A stretch of DNA of 64,000 bases, taken from contig NC_134930.1 of assembly GCF_051020765.1 (NCBI RefSeq), positions 10,354,001 through 10,418,000 on the forward strand. The letters run 5' to 3'. The position numbers and the translations under genes were made by a program. The number at the start of each line of letters is the position of its first letter. The stretch's first letter is position 1. Below the pieces are notes generated by a model. It was not told where the DNA came from. It did no database searches and worked only from the letters and a program-made list of their open reading frames with translations. Shown here in pieces: positions 37,635-50,573 of this stretch. Source of the DNA: Lasioglossum baleicum (Eukaryota > Arthropoda > Insecta > Hymenoptera > Halictidae).

Positions 37635-38504
37635 GCGATTGAGCCGAGATCAAATTGCTAAAGTGGAGAGGATATTTTTTCTGCGTTTAATTGCTACAGC
37701 TTTTATGCATTTATAAAGGATTTACTGTAGTTCTCTTAACAATACATAATTACACCTTGGGTACAAAGTGATATTGTAACTTTTATTTATAAATATGAAT
37801 CGTTTATCTTGCACGCGCAACGTTGTTGTGCTTTGAACAGATTCCACTGGAACACTTCTTAACAAATGCCACGACAATAGGAACTGTGGAAAGCGTACGA
37901 TTGAATATGATGAGGAACGCGACCTTTATTTCAATGCTCTGCGTTTCCCCTGAAATTTCAGCCCTCGATTAGTTCCAGCAAGTAGTCACACAGTAAAATA
38001 AAAGATAGCAATTTAGCATGAAAGCAGTTCCATTATTGAATCCCATTCTAATATATTACAGGACCGTCACTCTGTAGTTACTACTGGCAATCACTATGGC
38101 TACTGGCAAACGAATCACCGTCGTAACCCTATCATTTCGTTTCGCGTACCATGAAATCGAGCTCTCCGGAGCAATCAATGCTTCATATACTCTATCGCTG
38201 TCTGTATACTACTATTTCACTCGGTTGTACCGTGAAATCAGCAGTACCAATCGTATACGTGAACGAGATATGATCAACGTCTTCTAAGCAAAGACACATC
38301 GCACAAATACGATTTCATCGTCTTCATAAACTCATTGAAGTGTATAAAGTATATTTAAAAAAAAAAGTGTGATATCACGCAAAATTTTTTTTAATATTAC
38401 CTGGTAAACTAATCTTTTTAACATCTCACAAAACTTAAGTCTGTCCACTCAATTTCTAAAAATTTTCAAAAAATGATAGGATATAAAATTCCACAGAATT
38501 TCAT

Positions 38505-38620
38505 ACGGTTTTTATTTATTTCAGATCTATAATGGCTACTACCACTGAAAATAAAATTTTATTTGTTTCCACTTTCTTCAAATTTGCCTACAGAAATTAC
38601 AAATTGTTCATAAACATCGA
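38505..38620. repeat. Internal fragment shared with the hAT-like MITE at 28476
   Basis: TTTTTATTTATTTCAGATCT and the following AAAATAAAATTTTATTTGT-like stretch match 28557-28650 with several changes. The TAGACTGCGGATC ends are missing. Confidence 0.4.
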
Positions 38621-40801
38621 CGGTTTTTTTTAACCTCTACAAACGCCTAAGGAAGATTGAGATTTAATGTAGTCTGAGGGCCCCGCTTTCCGCATTTCTC
38701 CTCAGACCTATTCATCCTCAGGCCGCCGCGCCTACCGTTCAAACATCGACGGTCTAATCATCACCAAGAAAATAGTTTACCTTAATCAGATTGCGGTCAT
38801 GTCCTTCAAGTGTTCAGCGACAACTTGAAGAATTATTTTGTGGTATTAAACAGAGAGAACATTGCCGTTAACGAAGGAACCATAGAGAGGAGGGGGGGAT
38901 CCCATATAACAGACGATATAAAGTCTCGAGACACCGATCTCGACTTTCACTCGAGTCAGGAAAAGTTTGCACGGCTAGATAGGCGATCGCCGGGAACGAG
39001 GACTATTTCTTGCCGCGGGTGCTTGCGGAACATCTGACACGGAGATTAGGCTTAAGCGTTCGCGAAATTATCTCGCAACGATATGCAAATGCTGCGGCAT
39101 AAATGCTAATTGTAATTGGCCATGAAATGAATTCGGGGACCCTTTTCGACGGTTGCGTAGGGTGCGGCGACGTCCTTGCACCGAGCCAAAGGCTCTGTGC
39201 CTCCTCGTTTAGCAGGGGGCAAAATGGCGCGGTGGTCTGTTTGAAAATTTTCTTTCCACCTCGTTTGGGAGCCCTACAAAGGGAAAACGTCGTTCCGCCG
39301 CGCGATAAAACGGGGACAAAGCTTTGCCCGCGATTAACAAAAGTATTGCCCCGACAAAGAATCCGCATCGGCGCGTTCACCGCCGCCCGGCGCGGCGCAA
39401 AACATTGGTTTGGCCGCGCGGGAAGTTAATGCGAAACGACCGGAGAAAAAAAATTCATTATTGCGTCCATCAAAAGGTCATTGTCTGGTCCGTTCCCGAA
39501 CAAAAGATGCTGATGAGATGCAGCGTGACTGTAACGTAATTAAACTCCCATTTCCACGTCGCTCGACTCGCACCGCTGTCGACTCTTTGAGGTGCTCGAC
39601 AAGTTGGAAACTCTGCAAAAATAGCGAACTTGATCTGCAGGGTGTCTGCACTTTTTCGTGATTAAAGCCGAACGAATCTTTTCAGCATTGCCTGGATGAA
39701 AAATTTGGAGATGCGTTCGTTACATCCAAAAATAATATTTATTTGAATATTTCCTAGAGAGCACATTTCATAAATTGTTTTCCACAAATTTCTCCATTGA
39801 AGGGAAGATAAAAAATTACGATTTGTTCAATTCGTCACAGTGGCTGCTCTCTTTAAGCGGTCTGTGCTCAATCTCCCAGTTGTTCCCTAGCACAAAAAAC
39901 AAGTGGGAAGTCTGTTTGGTCGTAGAATCATCCGGAAAATAAATAATCTCGTTATCAAATCGAATTTATTCAAACGTGGGTGGTGTCGGTTTCTGTCAAC
40001 ACCAATCGAATTCGGGTCGAGTAAGAGAAGCTCGTGGAATTTGTGCATACTAGCCCGGTTCGGAAGTCTCTGCGTTGAGCACACACAGTCAGCATAAGAT
40101 TAAATATCAAAACGAAAGTAAACCGAACGATTGATTAATCGGAAAAGAGAGGAGCGACGGGCAATCGAGCGAGAGGGAGAGGGAACGTTGCAGAGAGGGA
40201 GAGAGAGAGAAGTTGTGTTAGAGACGACGGACAGGACAGTTGCTTGGGATTGCCCGCGAGCCTCTGGACCGGGATTGATCAGAGCCCGCGCCCTTGATGA
40301 GGCTAGCCCCACGGCCGCAAACGATCGTGCTCACGTGTGACCACCGATGTAGATTTCAATTGAGCAATGTCTACCGGTAGGGAAACTGGATAATCCGCGT
40401 GCGTCGCTATCACTGCGGGCGACAGCTCCGACACCCTGCTCGGACACCTCCCTCGGTTGCCTGGTCTGCCTCGTCTGCCGCGGAAACCCTCTCGCAACGG
40501 GCCAAACATTGATTTTATTCCCGGCGGGATCAATCGAATTGAAGGTATGCTGACTGACACGGTGCGCTCGCCTAAACGCGCTCAACCCGAATGCCGGCAT
40601 GTGACTCGCGCGTGTGGCATCCGGCAACATTGAATGCGCCAGCCGAATGGTACTCGAACGATACCATGCTCGACCGAGTGACTAAAACTTTGCTCACATG
40701 TATTTCTTACAGAAATATTTCCACCTCTCCGAGTGAATCGTGAAGTCTGAAAGAATGCTTCAAGTATGCACGGTCTTTGTCGTCTTGCGAGGTATCTAGC
40801 T

Positions 40802-41241
40802 CAGTGTTTCTCAACCTGTGTGCCACGAGATATCGTCAAATGTGCCGCAATGGTTTCTGACAAATAATTAAAATTGCATGGGTTTTGTATATTCAATTAT
40901 AAAATTTAATTGCTATTGAAATTCTTCTGCCTTTTGCATCTTCATGGTTCAGTGAATTTGGATTTTCAGCATTGACAGAAATCGAGTCCAAAAAGCGTGA
41001 AAGACTTTTAAAAATTGACGATGAAATGCGCGAACTTGTCTGGCGACTTCGGAACCTCGTTTTGATTTAATTTGTTCAAGAAAACAGGCTCAGCTCTCTC
41101 ATTGTATAAATTTTGTAAATAAATTATTTGTTTTGTTTTCTTTTTGTATCATACAACTTTCACATTTTGTATATTCAGGTGTGCCGCATAATTGTAGATA
41201 TTTTTAGTGGGCCGTCAACCAAAAAAGGTTGAGGAACACTG
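40802..41241 (+). mobile_element. hAT element remnant, internally deleted, with 8-bp target duplication
   Basis: The ends CAGTGTTTCTCAACCTGTGT and GGTTGAGGAACACTG are inverted repeats typical of hAT elements. The flanks ATCTAGCT (40794-40801) and CTCTAGCT (41242-41249) match at seven of eight bases. About 440 bp remain of what must have been an element several kilobases long, including a stretch coding for the end of the transposase. The GTGTGCCGCA word recurs near both ends. Confidence 0.8.
40966..41055 (+). pseudogene. C-terminal remnant of a hAT transposase
   Basis: The frame containing FSALTEIESKKRERLLKIDD, followed by EMRELVWRLR, resembles the extreme C-terminus of hAT transposases of the ZBED5/FAM200-like group. 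In that group a F-S-x-L-T-x-I-x-x-K-x-R-x-R-L pattern follows the dimerisation region. The upstream catalytic and zinc-finger parts are gone, and no start codon or long frame remains. It sits between intact hAT ends, which supports the identification independently. Confidence 0.6.
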
Positions 41242-42153
41242 CTCTAGCTTCTGACAACAGCGGATCACTTTTGTCCCCTAGAATATACAAGGTGGCTCGT
41301 TTTTCTGCGTCAGATTATTATTTTTATCGAGATAGAACAGTGTGATTCATATTTTCCCTTCGAGGTCACCTTTTTCGAGTTTTCAAGATCGCCATACATT
41401 TCTCCGCGATATATTTGCAATTTTTATTGTTTCTAACTGTGTAGATGTCGTTAGTCTTTTGCAACTATACTATTGCAAAGATGTGTTCAATGTAAAGTCG
41501 CCGCAATGCAAAACTGCCCGTAATGAACAACCCTTAGCGGTGAACCTAATAGAGGTCGAAACACAATCACAATCGAAGCGTATATACTGTCTTATGACCT
41601 ACGTGCGAGTTCATAATAAACAGGCGTTGGAAGGTGAAAGTTCAGCTCGAAAGCTGCAGCTTGCAAGATATAACAGCGTGATACGAGTTTGCTACTTGAA
41701 TATACTTTCTATACCCATTTGTTCCCTCTGTCCACGCAAGGATGGATTAGGTGTTTAGAATGTCAGGGTTGGGTTCACGAACATGTATGAGGGGTGATGA
41801 GGAGAGAGGCTTTGTTTGGGTCCGTGACATGTGTAAATATCTGGCTGCTTTGTTCTATATGTATACACAGGACTACCCTTATATGAAAGAACATTTTATT
41901 ACATATTTGTAGGTTTAATTTAGAAAATTTGTTTGACATAGAATGCATTTTAGTAGACAGATCTCTTTCTCTGAATTATATTAGACCGGCTTGATCGGGA
42001 AACACAAACAGCCCGGATAAATTAAGGCCCGGTAGATAATCGAGACCCGAGGAAATAATTAAAATGTACATTATGTTCCAAAATAAATTTTTTATTTTTG
42101 GAAATTTATTTCCCTTCATAATATAATCATATTTAAACGCATATTTGTTTATA

Positions 42154-42264
42154 CAGTCGAACCTGTTTTTGTGCGGTCTTTTTCAATGCGATTTTTTTGT
42201 GCGATTTGTTTTGTGCGATCTTTTTATGCGGTCGCTATCTACCGCACAAAAACAGGTTTGACTG
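42154..42264. mobile_element. Tc1/mariner-like mini-MITE, 111 bp hairpin
   Basis: The ends CAGTCGAACCTGTTTTTGTG and CACAAAAACAGGTTTGACTG are inverses with one mismatch over 20 bases, with TA on each side (42152-42153, 42265-42266). The loop contains imperfect repeats of TTTTGTGCGATCT. Confidence 0.75.
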
Positions 42265-43409
42265 TAATCGGGATCCGGTTAATCAAGGTCGTACTGTATT
42301 AGTATTCGAAAAGTGATTATTCTATCATCCGAAAATTCTTTTATTCGTCCTGGATCCTTTAATACAGTATTATCCAATCTATTTTTGATCATGGTTCACT
42401 TCAACGACTCATACTTTCCAACATAATAATCAACCACATTAAATGTCAATATAAAAGGAATATCAATAGAGTTGTAATGTCATTTTCTAATCGTTAGAAA
42501 AATACTGCAATTTCTCCCCTATAGACAGCTTTGGGAATCACAGGCCTGATCGAGTAGGCTTACCCCGCCGCGAAGTAATTTTTCAAACGAACTGTAATCG
42601 AGTTCACCGTATCTATCGCTCCTTTTATTTTTCCCCATAAGGATCCTCAGGTGTCGGTGCAGGGAGACGAAAATATCCAAGCCTGTTTTGGCTGACTTAA
42701 ATTAGATCGACCATTCAATTCAGCCGGTGCGCACAGAGTCGCGATATTGGATTTGGACAATTGGGAACGCTCCCCGAAAGTTTTTCGGCTCTCGGAACGC
42801 CGCGCCGTGCTACTTTCCGCGAGGAGAGACAGTCTGTCAAATAGAAATCCAGGTGTTATGGTAGACCAGTACGGCAGTAACTACCATGTTATGGTAAACC
42901 AGTGCCACATAACAACATTTTATGGCGCGTGCCACAATTAACAGCAGAGTCGCCAGATTAATCCTTTGCACTTGGAGCTATTTTAACTGGAAAATTAAAC
43001 ATTTCTTCCTAGCTAGAATAATTTTAGTAATTGTAGCAGTAATTGATTAGATACCAACATATTTAACACGTTTCGTGCCGAGCCCTTTTTGCTCGATTTT
43101 TTATTCAAGCCATTTGTTCATGCCCGAATTTTTTTATTAAAAGAGAAGGTTTTATAATTTTTTGTATTGAGATTTATACAGGGTGTCTCAATACTGATTA
43201 ACTTATGTTCGATACATTCTTTTTGCCAGATTATTATCGGCTGTACCTGGAAAATCCTGATAACTATTGGGCATTTTCAGTGTGACCGCGACGCGACGCG
43301 ATGCACACTATACGTTTGCTCCATTCATCGCAGTACAAAAATTAATGTAAAAGCCATGTTGGCACATCTTGGCAGCCAATTGTTTTTGAATTATCAACTG
43401 GAACCTTTA

Positions 43410-44930
43410 GGCCGTCCACACACGGGTCGATCGTCGATTCGGTCGACGCGATTCCAGTCGCATGCGATTCCCCCCTCCACGTGACTTCCAATGCAAATGA
43501 ATGGAGAGCCACACACGGGTCGATTCGTAGTCGACTGAAATCGGCTCGACTGAAATCGCGTCCGTCGCATGAACCATCCACACACGGGTCGATCGTCGAT
43601 TCGGTCGACGTTATTCCAGTTGCATGCGATTCCCCCTCCACGTGATTTCCAATGAAAATAAATGAAAAGCAGCACATTGAAATCGCCGCGATTCTAATCG
43701 CGTGCGATCGGCAGCGAAGTTGGAAAATCGCGTGGATCGTACGATTCGCACGACTCATGGAGGTAAGTTTGTGCAGTTCATGTAATTTAAATGATTTGGC
43801 CATTATTTTTTGTAGTTTGAGTGCATTGCACTCTTCGATGTGGTCTATGTATTTAGGTTACATAGGTTATTATTTATTTATTATCTTTTTTTATGTTATT
43901 ACGCATACTAATAACATTAAGGTAAGCTTTTTATTTACATAGTTGAATATAACCATGTAGGTTTATGAAAAACAAAAGGCAAAGTCTTCTCAGGTCGATT
44001 TAATCCGGAAGTATTACCACTTGGTATATTGAGCGAAGATTGAGGGAAATCTGTTGAACTTCCACCAACCTCATCTATGAGGAGCAATGCTCATCTGAGG
44101 AGTTACAAAAGGAGAGCTTTGCTCCTCATAGATGAGGTTGGTGGAAGTTCAACAGATTTCCCTCAACCTTCACTTAATATACCAAGTGGTAATACTTCCG
44201 GATTAAATCGACCTGAGAAGACAACTCCCTAAGAACACTCCCACTCCACAGAAAATTGTACAACAGTTTATCAATCCCTGTTACTTCAATTTTTTTTTAC
44301 TTTGCCTTTTGTTTTTGTTTTTCATAAACCTACATGATTATATTCAACTATGTAAATAAAAAGCTTACCTTAATGTTATTAGTATGCGTAATAACATAAA
44401 AAAAGATAATAAATAAATAATAACCTATGTAACCTAAATACATAGACCACATCGAAGAGTGCAATGCACTCAAACTACAAAAAATAATGTCCAAATCATT
44501 TAAATTACATGAACTGCACAAACTTACCTCCATGAGTCGCGCGAATCGTACGATCCACGCGATTTTCCAACTTCGCTGCCGATCGCACGCGATTAGAATC
44601 GCGGCGATTTCAATGTGCGGATCTTCATTTATTTTCATTGGAAATCACGTCGAGGGGGAATCGCATGCGACTGTTCATGCGACGGACGCGATTTCAGTCG
44701 AACCAAGTCGAACCGATTTCAGTCGACCACGAATCGACCCGTGTGTGGCTCTCCATTCATTTGCATTGGAAGTCACGTGGAGGGGAATCGCATGCGACTA
44801 GAATCGCGTTGACCAAATCGACGATCGACCCGTGTGTGGACGAAATCGCGTCCGCCGCATGGATCGTACATGACGAGCAAGACGTACGAACTTCACGACG
44901 CGATTACAATCGACCCGTGTGTGGACGGCC
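43410..44930. mobile_element. 1.5-kb near-palindromic PIF/Harbinger-like element
   Basis: The ends GGCCGTCCACACACGGGTCG and its exact inverse at 44911-44930 are flanked by TTA (43407-43409 and 44931-44933), the PIF/Harbinger target duplication. Almost the whole element is one inverted repeat: each arm carries the same 96-codon frame (+ 43652-43942; - 44348-44638), differing at about two residues. A tighter palindrome lies at the centre (about 43992-44221). The word CACACACGGGTCGAT recurs in the left arm near 43417, 43510 and 43580, with its inverse in the right arm. The mirrored frame has RQRSWKIAWIVRFA, but I do not recognise a transposase. Confidence 0.8.
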
Positions 44931-46591
44931 TTACAGTTTCCACTGGCGCAAAAAAAGAACATCGAGACTCACTTGGAAGCCTAAAAATTTCTTTCTCGAA
45001 GATTCTACAAATGCGAAATATCGCAGTGAGTATAATTGATCACCTTCAAACTTAAATAATTTTATACAGACAAACAATAAGAAAGTGAAAAAAGTCTCTC
45101 TAAAGAAAATATTAATACAACGTTCGTCGCCACATACAAATCTTCATTTTCAATGCATAATAACGCTACATAAAAAATATTATGAGTACGAACATAAAAA
45201 TAATAAAACTGGTACACTGTTGTTCATATATTCGAATAGCTCAGACAATCAAAATTTTTCATCTTACGCAACGATTTGAAAAATCTTTTTTTCCGCCAAC
45301 TTTCCGAAGCAAATATGCCACTGTGCTGGTTCAATTCTACGGTCGCTGTGTTTACTTGTCCGTCGTTCTTCCATCGATGCGTTTCCCCCACCGAGCACAA
45401 CAAATGTTTTCTTGAGATGCATAAGTCGCGTGACATTTGCCTCACCTTTTTCTGGGATTCCACTCGCGAAAGGAGCAACGGGCAAGAGGCACGAAGAACG
45501 GAAAAACGTGAGGCCCTTCCTTGTAGAATGACCTTCCTCTGACGCGGCGCGAACTTTCGGCGCGATACCTTTCGCCTGGTATTGATGTGTCCTCGACTGA
45601 AAACTGCGTAAGATGTTCCTCTTTTGATGGTTGCTCGCCGGCCCGCCGTTTTAAGATAATTTCCGGTGGCGTGAGCCTCTGAAGGATAAGCCCGCGAAAG
45701 GGAAAAGGGCGCTGGGACCAGTCAGGGGCGGAGGCAGGAAGAAAGCCCGGCGACAGAATAAAATTACTAGAGTAAGTAATTTGAGGACCGACCGAATAAT
45801 TGCCACTCAAAACGTTCAAAGGACGACGCTTCTTTTCCGCGCCTCTTAAATTTATCGTTCGTCTGGTCCCGTCGCGCACATGTTTCCCCTTCGCCTGGCG
45901 AACAAGAACCAAAGACGGCCAGCCGAGCAAAAATTTCGATGAAAAGAACTGTCTCCGTAATCGCATTTTTCCGGCACCGCTTCCTTGGATGCTGCATAAA
46001 GTGGCCGGGCCGAAACGGTCGCGCAAAGGGTTGATTCTTCATGCAAAATCGCGAGTGCGATGCAGAATTTTCTTCTGCGAGAAAAGTCTTTCTTACACAG
46101 TCTGAATACAAAACCTCTGTCTACTACGTCATATTCTTTTTAAACAGAGTGGTTGTTGTTCAGTATATTTTTCTTTAACTTAGTTGCTGTTTCAATCCCC
46201 ATTATACAGAGAATCCATGCTCAAGGTCTGTTGCAGGAAACAATTAAGAATAGCAAATGCAACTGGTCACCACCTGAAACACAGTCTTTATTATGTCTGG
46301 CTTCATGGCAAATGAAATACTGTAAACGGCTTTATAACTCGACATAACTTCGTGCGATAACATTACCGTATCTGGACAGCGGAAACTCGAAAAACGTAAT
46401 AGCGTTACCATTAAATGCAATTTGTAGCCATAACGTTAGGGAATAAACAGGATATGTTGGACACACAAATTTATTTTGATTAGGAACATGGGTACAGGAA
46501 GGTGAGGTATATAAAATTATTCAATTGCTTGAATTATAAATCGCAAACTGTGACATCAAACAAAATACGGCCAAGTTGGTTAGCTTAGAAG

Positions 46592-46802
46592 TTGGCCGTT
46601 ACTTTTTAAACCAATGACCATAAAAGGTGTTAGGTAGCGGCCAAGTTTGAATAATTTAGCCCTCCATGTAATTCTGTAAAAATTAAATAGCGTTCTTTTT
46701 AACTAATTTTTACAAACGCTTTTTTTAGTATTGCAAGAGGTATTTCTAAGCTGACGAACTTGGCCGTTACTTTTTAAACCAATGACCATAAAAGGTGTTA
46801 GA
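46592..46802. repeat. Direct repeats of 42 bp bounding about 130 bp
   Basis: TTGGCCGTTACTTTTTAAAC followed by CAATGACCATAAAAGGTGTTAG occurs at 46592-46633 and again at 46761-46802. The intervening sequence (GTAGCGGCCAAGTTTGAATA onward) recurs at 51592-51680, so a family is involved. Confidence 0.7.
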
Positions 46803-47891
46803 GCTGTGTACCAAAATGGCAGACAATTCCAAAGTATTAACGATTTAAAGTAGAGCATTTTGGATGAATGGGAGAATATTAGCCAAAACAGTATTAAAAA
46901 ATTGTATAAATATTTACCAAACCGAATGATTAAAGTCGTTAGCTGTAAAGGAGGTCCTACAAAATATTGAGCATTGATTTTTATCGATTAATTCTGTTAT
47001 ATTTCAAGTTTTTCGTTAAGTGTGCTATCATTTTGTACCTTTATATTTCGTTAATAATTCGACTTCGTTCAATAAGAATAGATAAGTTAATGAAGCTTCG
47101 TTTCATTTCATTCATATATGGTAAGAAAGACACACTAAAACTATGTGTATAAAAAAGCTTGAATTTCTAATGTTTAATAAACAGACATTACATTAATTTT
47201 CAAGGTGTGCTATCTTTTCGTCCCGGAGTGTAATTGAAATTGTTGTTTCGGTAACTGTACGAAGATTTTTATTCGCCATAAATATATAAAGGTCTGCTGT
47301 GTGATAGGGTTAAATTATCCATAACATGTGAGATTTTGAAGGTACTCAAGTTCGACAGAAAACCTCATTTGTCTCTCTAATTAAAATGTTCCAATCATCT
47401 CGTATTGATGCAGGAATTTCTGTTAGGCTATTGAAAGAATGACTCGCGCTTTCAAAGTAAACCTCTTGCCCCCTCCCTTAATTTATTCTTTCTTTGTAGC
47501 AGTCTTGTATTTTTCGTCGTAACCTTGACTCGTTAGGAGCTGCTTTTTGCTCGAGTAGAACGTGCCTTGAAGCAGGGGCAGTCTTCAAAGAAGCTTTGAT
47601 GGGATCGATGCCCCTGTTATTAGGCGAAGTAGACTTCAATAGGACTTCTATAATTCTGAGCATTCTATATTTCCCAGCTGACGGGCTTTCGCTTATACGA
47701 TGCTCCTCTTATTGTTCGGCCAGTGATCTTTAAGCAGATACTGGCTTTTATGAGCTGATCCTCGGAAATTGGCATCGAAAGGATTTTTCTATACTCTATT
47801 ATGGGCTTTGTTATACTCCACCGGACGCAAAAATTACAAACACTTTTCGCCGACGTGCTGTAGCAGATCAAAAATGTTACAAATTCATCAC

Positions 47892-47990
47892 TAGACTGCG
47901 GATCTTTATGCACAATAAACATTGTTTTCGTCGCTTGCAAGGGACTGGTGCCAGGTAAAAAAAACCGTAACAAAGGATAACACTATAACA
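47892..47990. mobile_element. Left-end fragment of the TAGACTGCGGATC MITE family
   Basis: TAGACTGCGGATCTTTATGC is a perfect family end, and the next bases (ACAATAAACATTG) resemble the copy at 6099. No right end follows within 300 bp, so the copy is truncated; the right limit given is approximate. Confidence 0.55.
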
Positions 47991-48017
47991 GCATACAACA
48001 TAGGAAAACATGATTTT

Positions 48018-48318
48018 CTGAATAGGTGGAAAAGTAATTGAATGGGTGTATGAAAGAAGAAGGGCCTATGTCAGGTTTTTTAAATTTTATAGGAGCACAC
48101 ACAATTTGGACCCAAACAAAAATTGCAATAATAAAAACCATCTAAAAATGACATAGGCCCTTCTTCCATTGGATAAATTCTGAAAACTGGAAGACTTTTT
48201 TTACGGTTTGTTTTACTGAATGTTAAAGCAAAATAAGTTCCTAATTGAGCTCCTATAAACTTTAAAAAAACCTGACATAGGCCCTTCTTCCTTGACATCC
48301 ATTCAGTTATTCAAAATA
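48018..48318. repeat. Inverted repeat containing three GGGCCTATGTC-type words
   Basis: GAAGAAGGGCCTATGTCAGG in the left arm (48056 on) is matched by its inverse ending 48290. Weaker pairing extends outward to about 48018 and 48318. A third word, GACATAGGCCCTTCTTCC, sits in the middle (about 48149-48166). It is probably a MITE with an internal duplication. No clear target duplication was seen. Confidence 0.6.
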
Positions 48319-50130
48319 ATGTAATTAAATCAAGGCTTCGAGGAAATTGCAAAGTTCCAGTGAAAGTACTCAACAAAACGATTGACTCTACTCGATTAAA
48401 TTCTGATTATACACCGGACAAAAATGATAGACAGAACAGAATGAGTTGCTAAATAACGTTTCGGCTTCCGGTAACGAATCTGCTCGAGTGTTCTTAACTT
48501 TGCGAACAACGAAAATCGGAAATTACACGGAAAATAATAATTTAGTAGATGATCAAAGCGTACTCGACGAAGAACGAACCTCTTCTCGCGAAGCTTGAAA
48601 CTTATCTGGATTCAAGTCTGCTTCAAGAGCATTGCTTCTTCTTGAAAGTGCCGAGGAAGGTTCGAAACAATTCCAGTCATTTCGAAGCAGGTTGCAACGT
48701 GCTTCCCATTTCTATCGATCAGCGGTGCATCGGACAAAGCTCAATCGTTCGGATGCGAAAAGGGCGAAGCAAATAATTAGAAGAACGGGCACGGGCTGTA
48801 TCGGGGAAGCCTTAGTTGGCTAGCCAGACCTATTACACCAGGCCGGATAAGTTAACCCCATCGTTCGCTGACCCTTGGCACGGCTGACACATTTCAGCCG
48901 CGAGATTCTTCCAATCTCGAAACGGTAGCCATGAATTCTGCTACACCGGAACCAATAACCGAGATTGGCTTTCGTTTCATCGCCGCACGAACCCGTGTAA
49001 TCTTTAGCCGTGGCTCCTAAGAGGGCCGCCAATGATCCCTCCACGACCAGCAAGGTGGCTGGTGATTTCGTTTAAGGTCCTCCTTATATAGTACCCTTTC
49101 CCTTTCTCTCCTTCTCTCTCTCTCTCTTTCTCTCTCAGCCCCAGAGTCTTCTTTTACAGACGATACAATCCCACGACCCACATATTCCATAGAAACCGAG
49201 GCCCACCTCTCGGTTATGTTACGAGGACAATATCTAATAAAAAGCAGAGTGAAGTGGCTCCGAGGACACAGAGGTCTGCTCCTTTATAAAGCCTCCACCG
49301 GAATTTTTCCTGTCATTGCGTTCATCCCCTGCCGAATAACTGGGGAAAGGGGGCGAATTGTATAAGTGACAGTTCGGAGGTTTTTACGGGTCTGATGAAA
49401 TCCCAGACGTTTTATTCTCGGATTATCGCGTCGTATTCAGCGCCTCCGCGATGCTCCTGCTCCTGCTGATCCTGCGTGCCAAGGACTCGACTGCATTCTT
49501 CTCTTTAACCCCCTGCTTTGCGATTCATCCCGTGACTAGGCCTCCAAGAATTGCTCTATCGTTCGTAATTACCCCGTTTGAGAAGAAATTGGACGCTCGT
49601 GCTAAGTGCACAATAGACCAAAAAGGTATTTGTACAACTTCTCGTGAAGATGTAGAAGAGCAATGCACAATGTACACTATTTCACTGTGTGTATACTGCA
49701 ACAGTATTCATAAATGTAAAATAGTGTTTCATTTTCAATTTTCATGCTCAATAATGAATTATTATAATAGATTCTGTAAAATTTTATAAGAGTGCATGGG
49801 GCAAACATTTCTGTACTCTACGCGAAACATTTCAGAGAAAGCCTAGTTTCGACAGCGTCCGCAAGATGGACAAATTGTCCACCAAAACTTTCTCGCAAGT
49901 TACTAAAACGTCACCTATTAGTATATATTAAATAACTTTCCTCAAGACTAGGGAAACACACCACCTTTGTTTCCCCCCAAAATAGCACATGGCATTATTA
50001 GTTCAATACAAATCAATAACGTTTGGTGTCTTACAACCATAGCTATATTCTTTGTAGAAATTGATCGAACCGTAGCGCCGCGAAAAATATTACTAGTTCA
50101 AATTTCTGTACTCTCTCTTGGACTTGTGAT

Positions 50131-50573
50131 TAGGGATGTGCGAGCACCCGAAATATCGGGTCGGGTCGGGAACACGGAATTTTTTTCGGGATCGGGACGG
50201 GTACCCGAAAATTTCAAGATTCTCGAATTTATCGGGATTCCCGAAAAAAATAGGGATTCTCGAATTTATCGGGATTCCCGAAAAAAATAGGGATTCTCGA
50301 ATTTATCGGGATTCCCGAAAATTTCGAGAACCCAGTAATCATTTATATTCGTCTTAATGAATACATTCATAGTTTCGGATTTTTATTCTAGATGTTTTCG
50401 AAATTGAAAGAATGTTGTCCATCACGATATCTTTTCAAGAGTGTCTTATGTCATATTCTCGAAATTTTCGGGAATCTCGAAATTTTAGGGAACCCGACCC
50501 GACCCGACTCGACCTCTTCTCGACTCGTCCTGACCATCGGGTTCCCGATATTTCGGGTTCTCGCACACCCCTA
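50131..50573. mobile_element. hAT-like element with TAGGGATGTGCGAG ends
   Basis: The ends TAGGGATGTGCGAGCACCCG and the inverse CGGGTTCTCGCACACCCCTA bound 443 bp. They are flanked by CTTGTGAT and ACTGTGAT, which agree at six of eight bases. Both end regions are dense in CCGAAATATCGGG and GACCCG words. A tandem array lies inside (50209-50330). Confidence 0.65.
50209..50330. repeat. Tandem repeat of about 37 bp, about three units
   Basis: The unit GATTCTCGAATTTATCGGGA followed by TTCCCGAAAAAAATAGG is repeated almost without change, and the last copy is interrupted. Its low divergence suggests recent expansion inside the hAT-like element. Confidence 0.85.

Noticed and set aside
41342..41758. 138-codon open frame next to the hAT remnant
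   Set aside because: I checked whether it could be more transposase. It has no hAT or other transposase motif and lies outside the element's target duplication.
43652..44638. Pair of 96-codon frames as real small proteins
   Set aside because: They are mirror images from the two arms of a palindromic mobile element, AT-rich in the second half, and not recognisably a transposase. Described with the element instead.
45442..46026. 194-codon open frame on the - strand
   Set aside because: Several overlapping frames are open in both directions here, as expected for stop-poor GC-rich sequence. The peptide is rich in Arg/Ser/Pro without any motif, and no splice or start context supports it.
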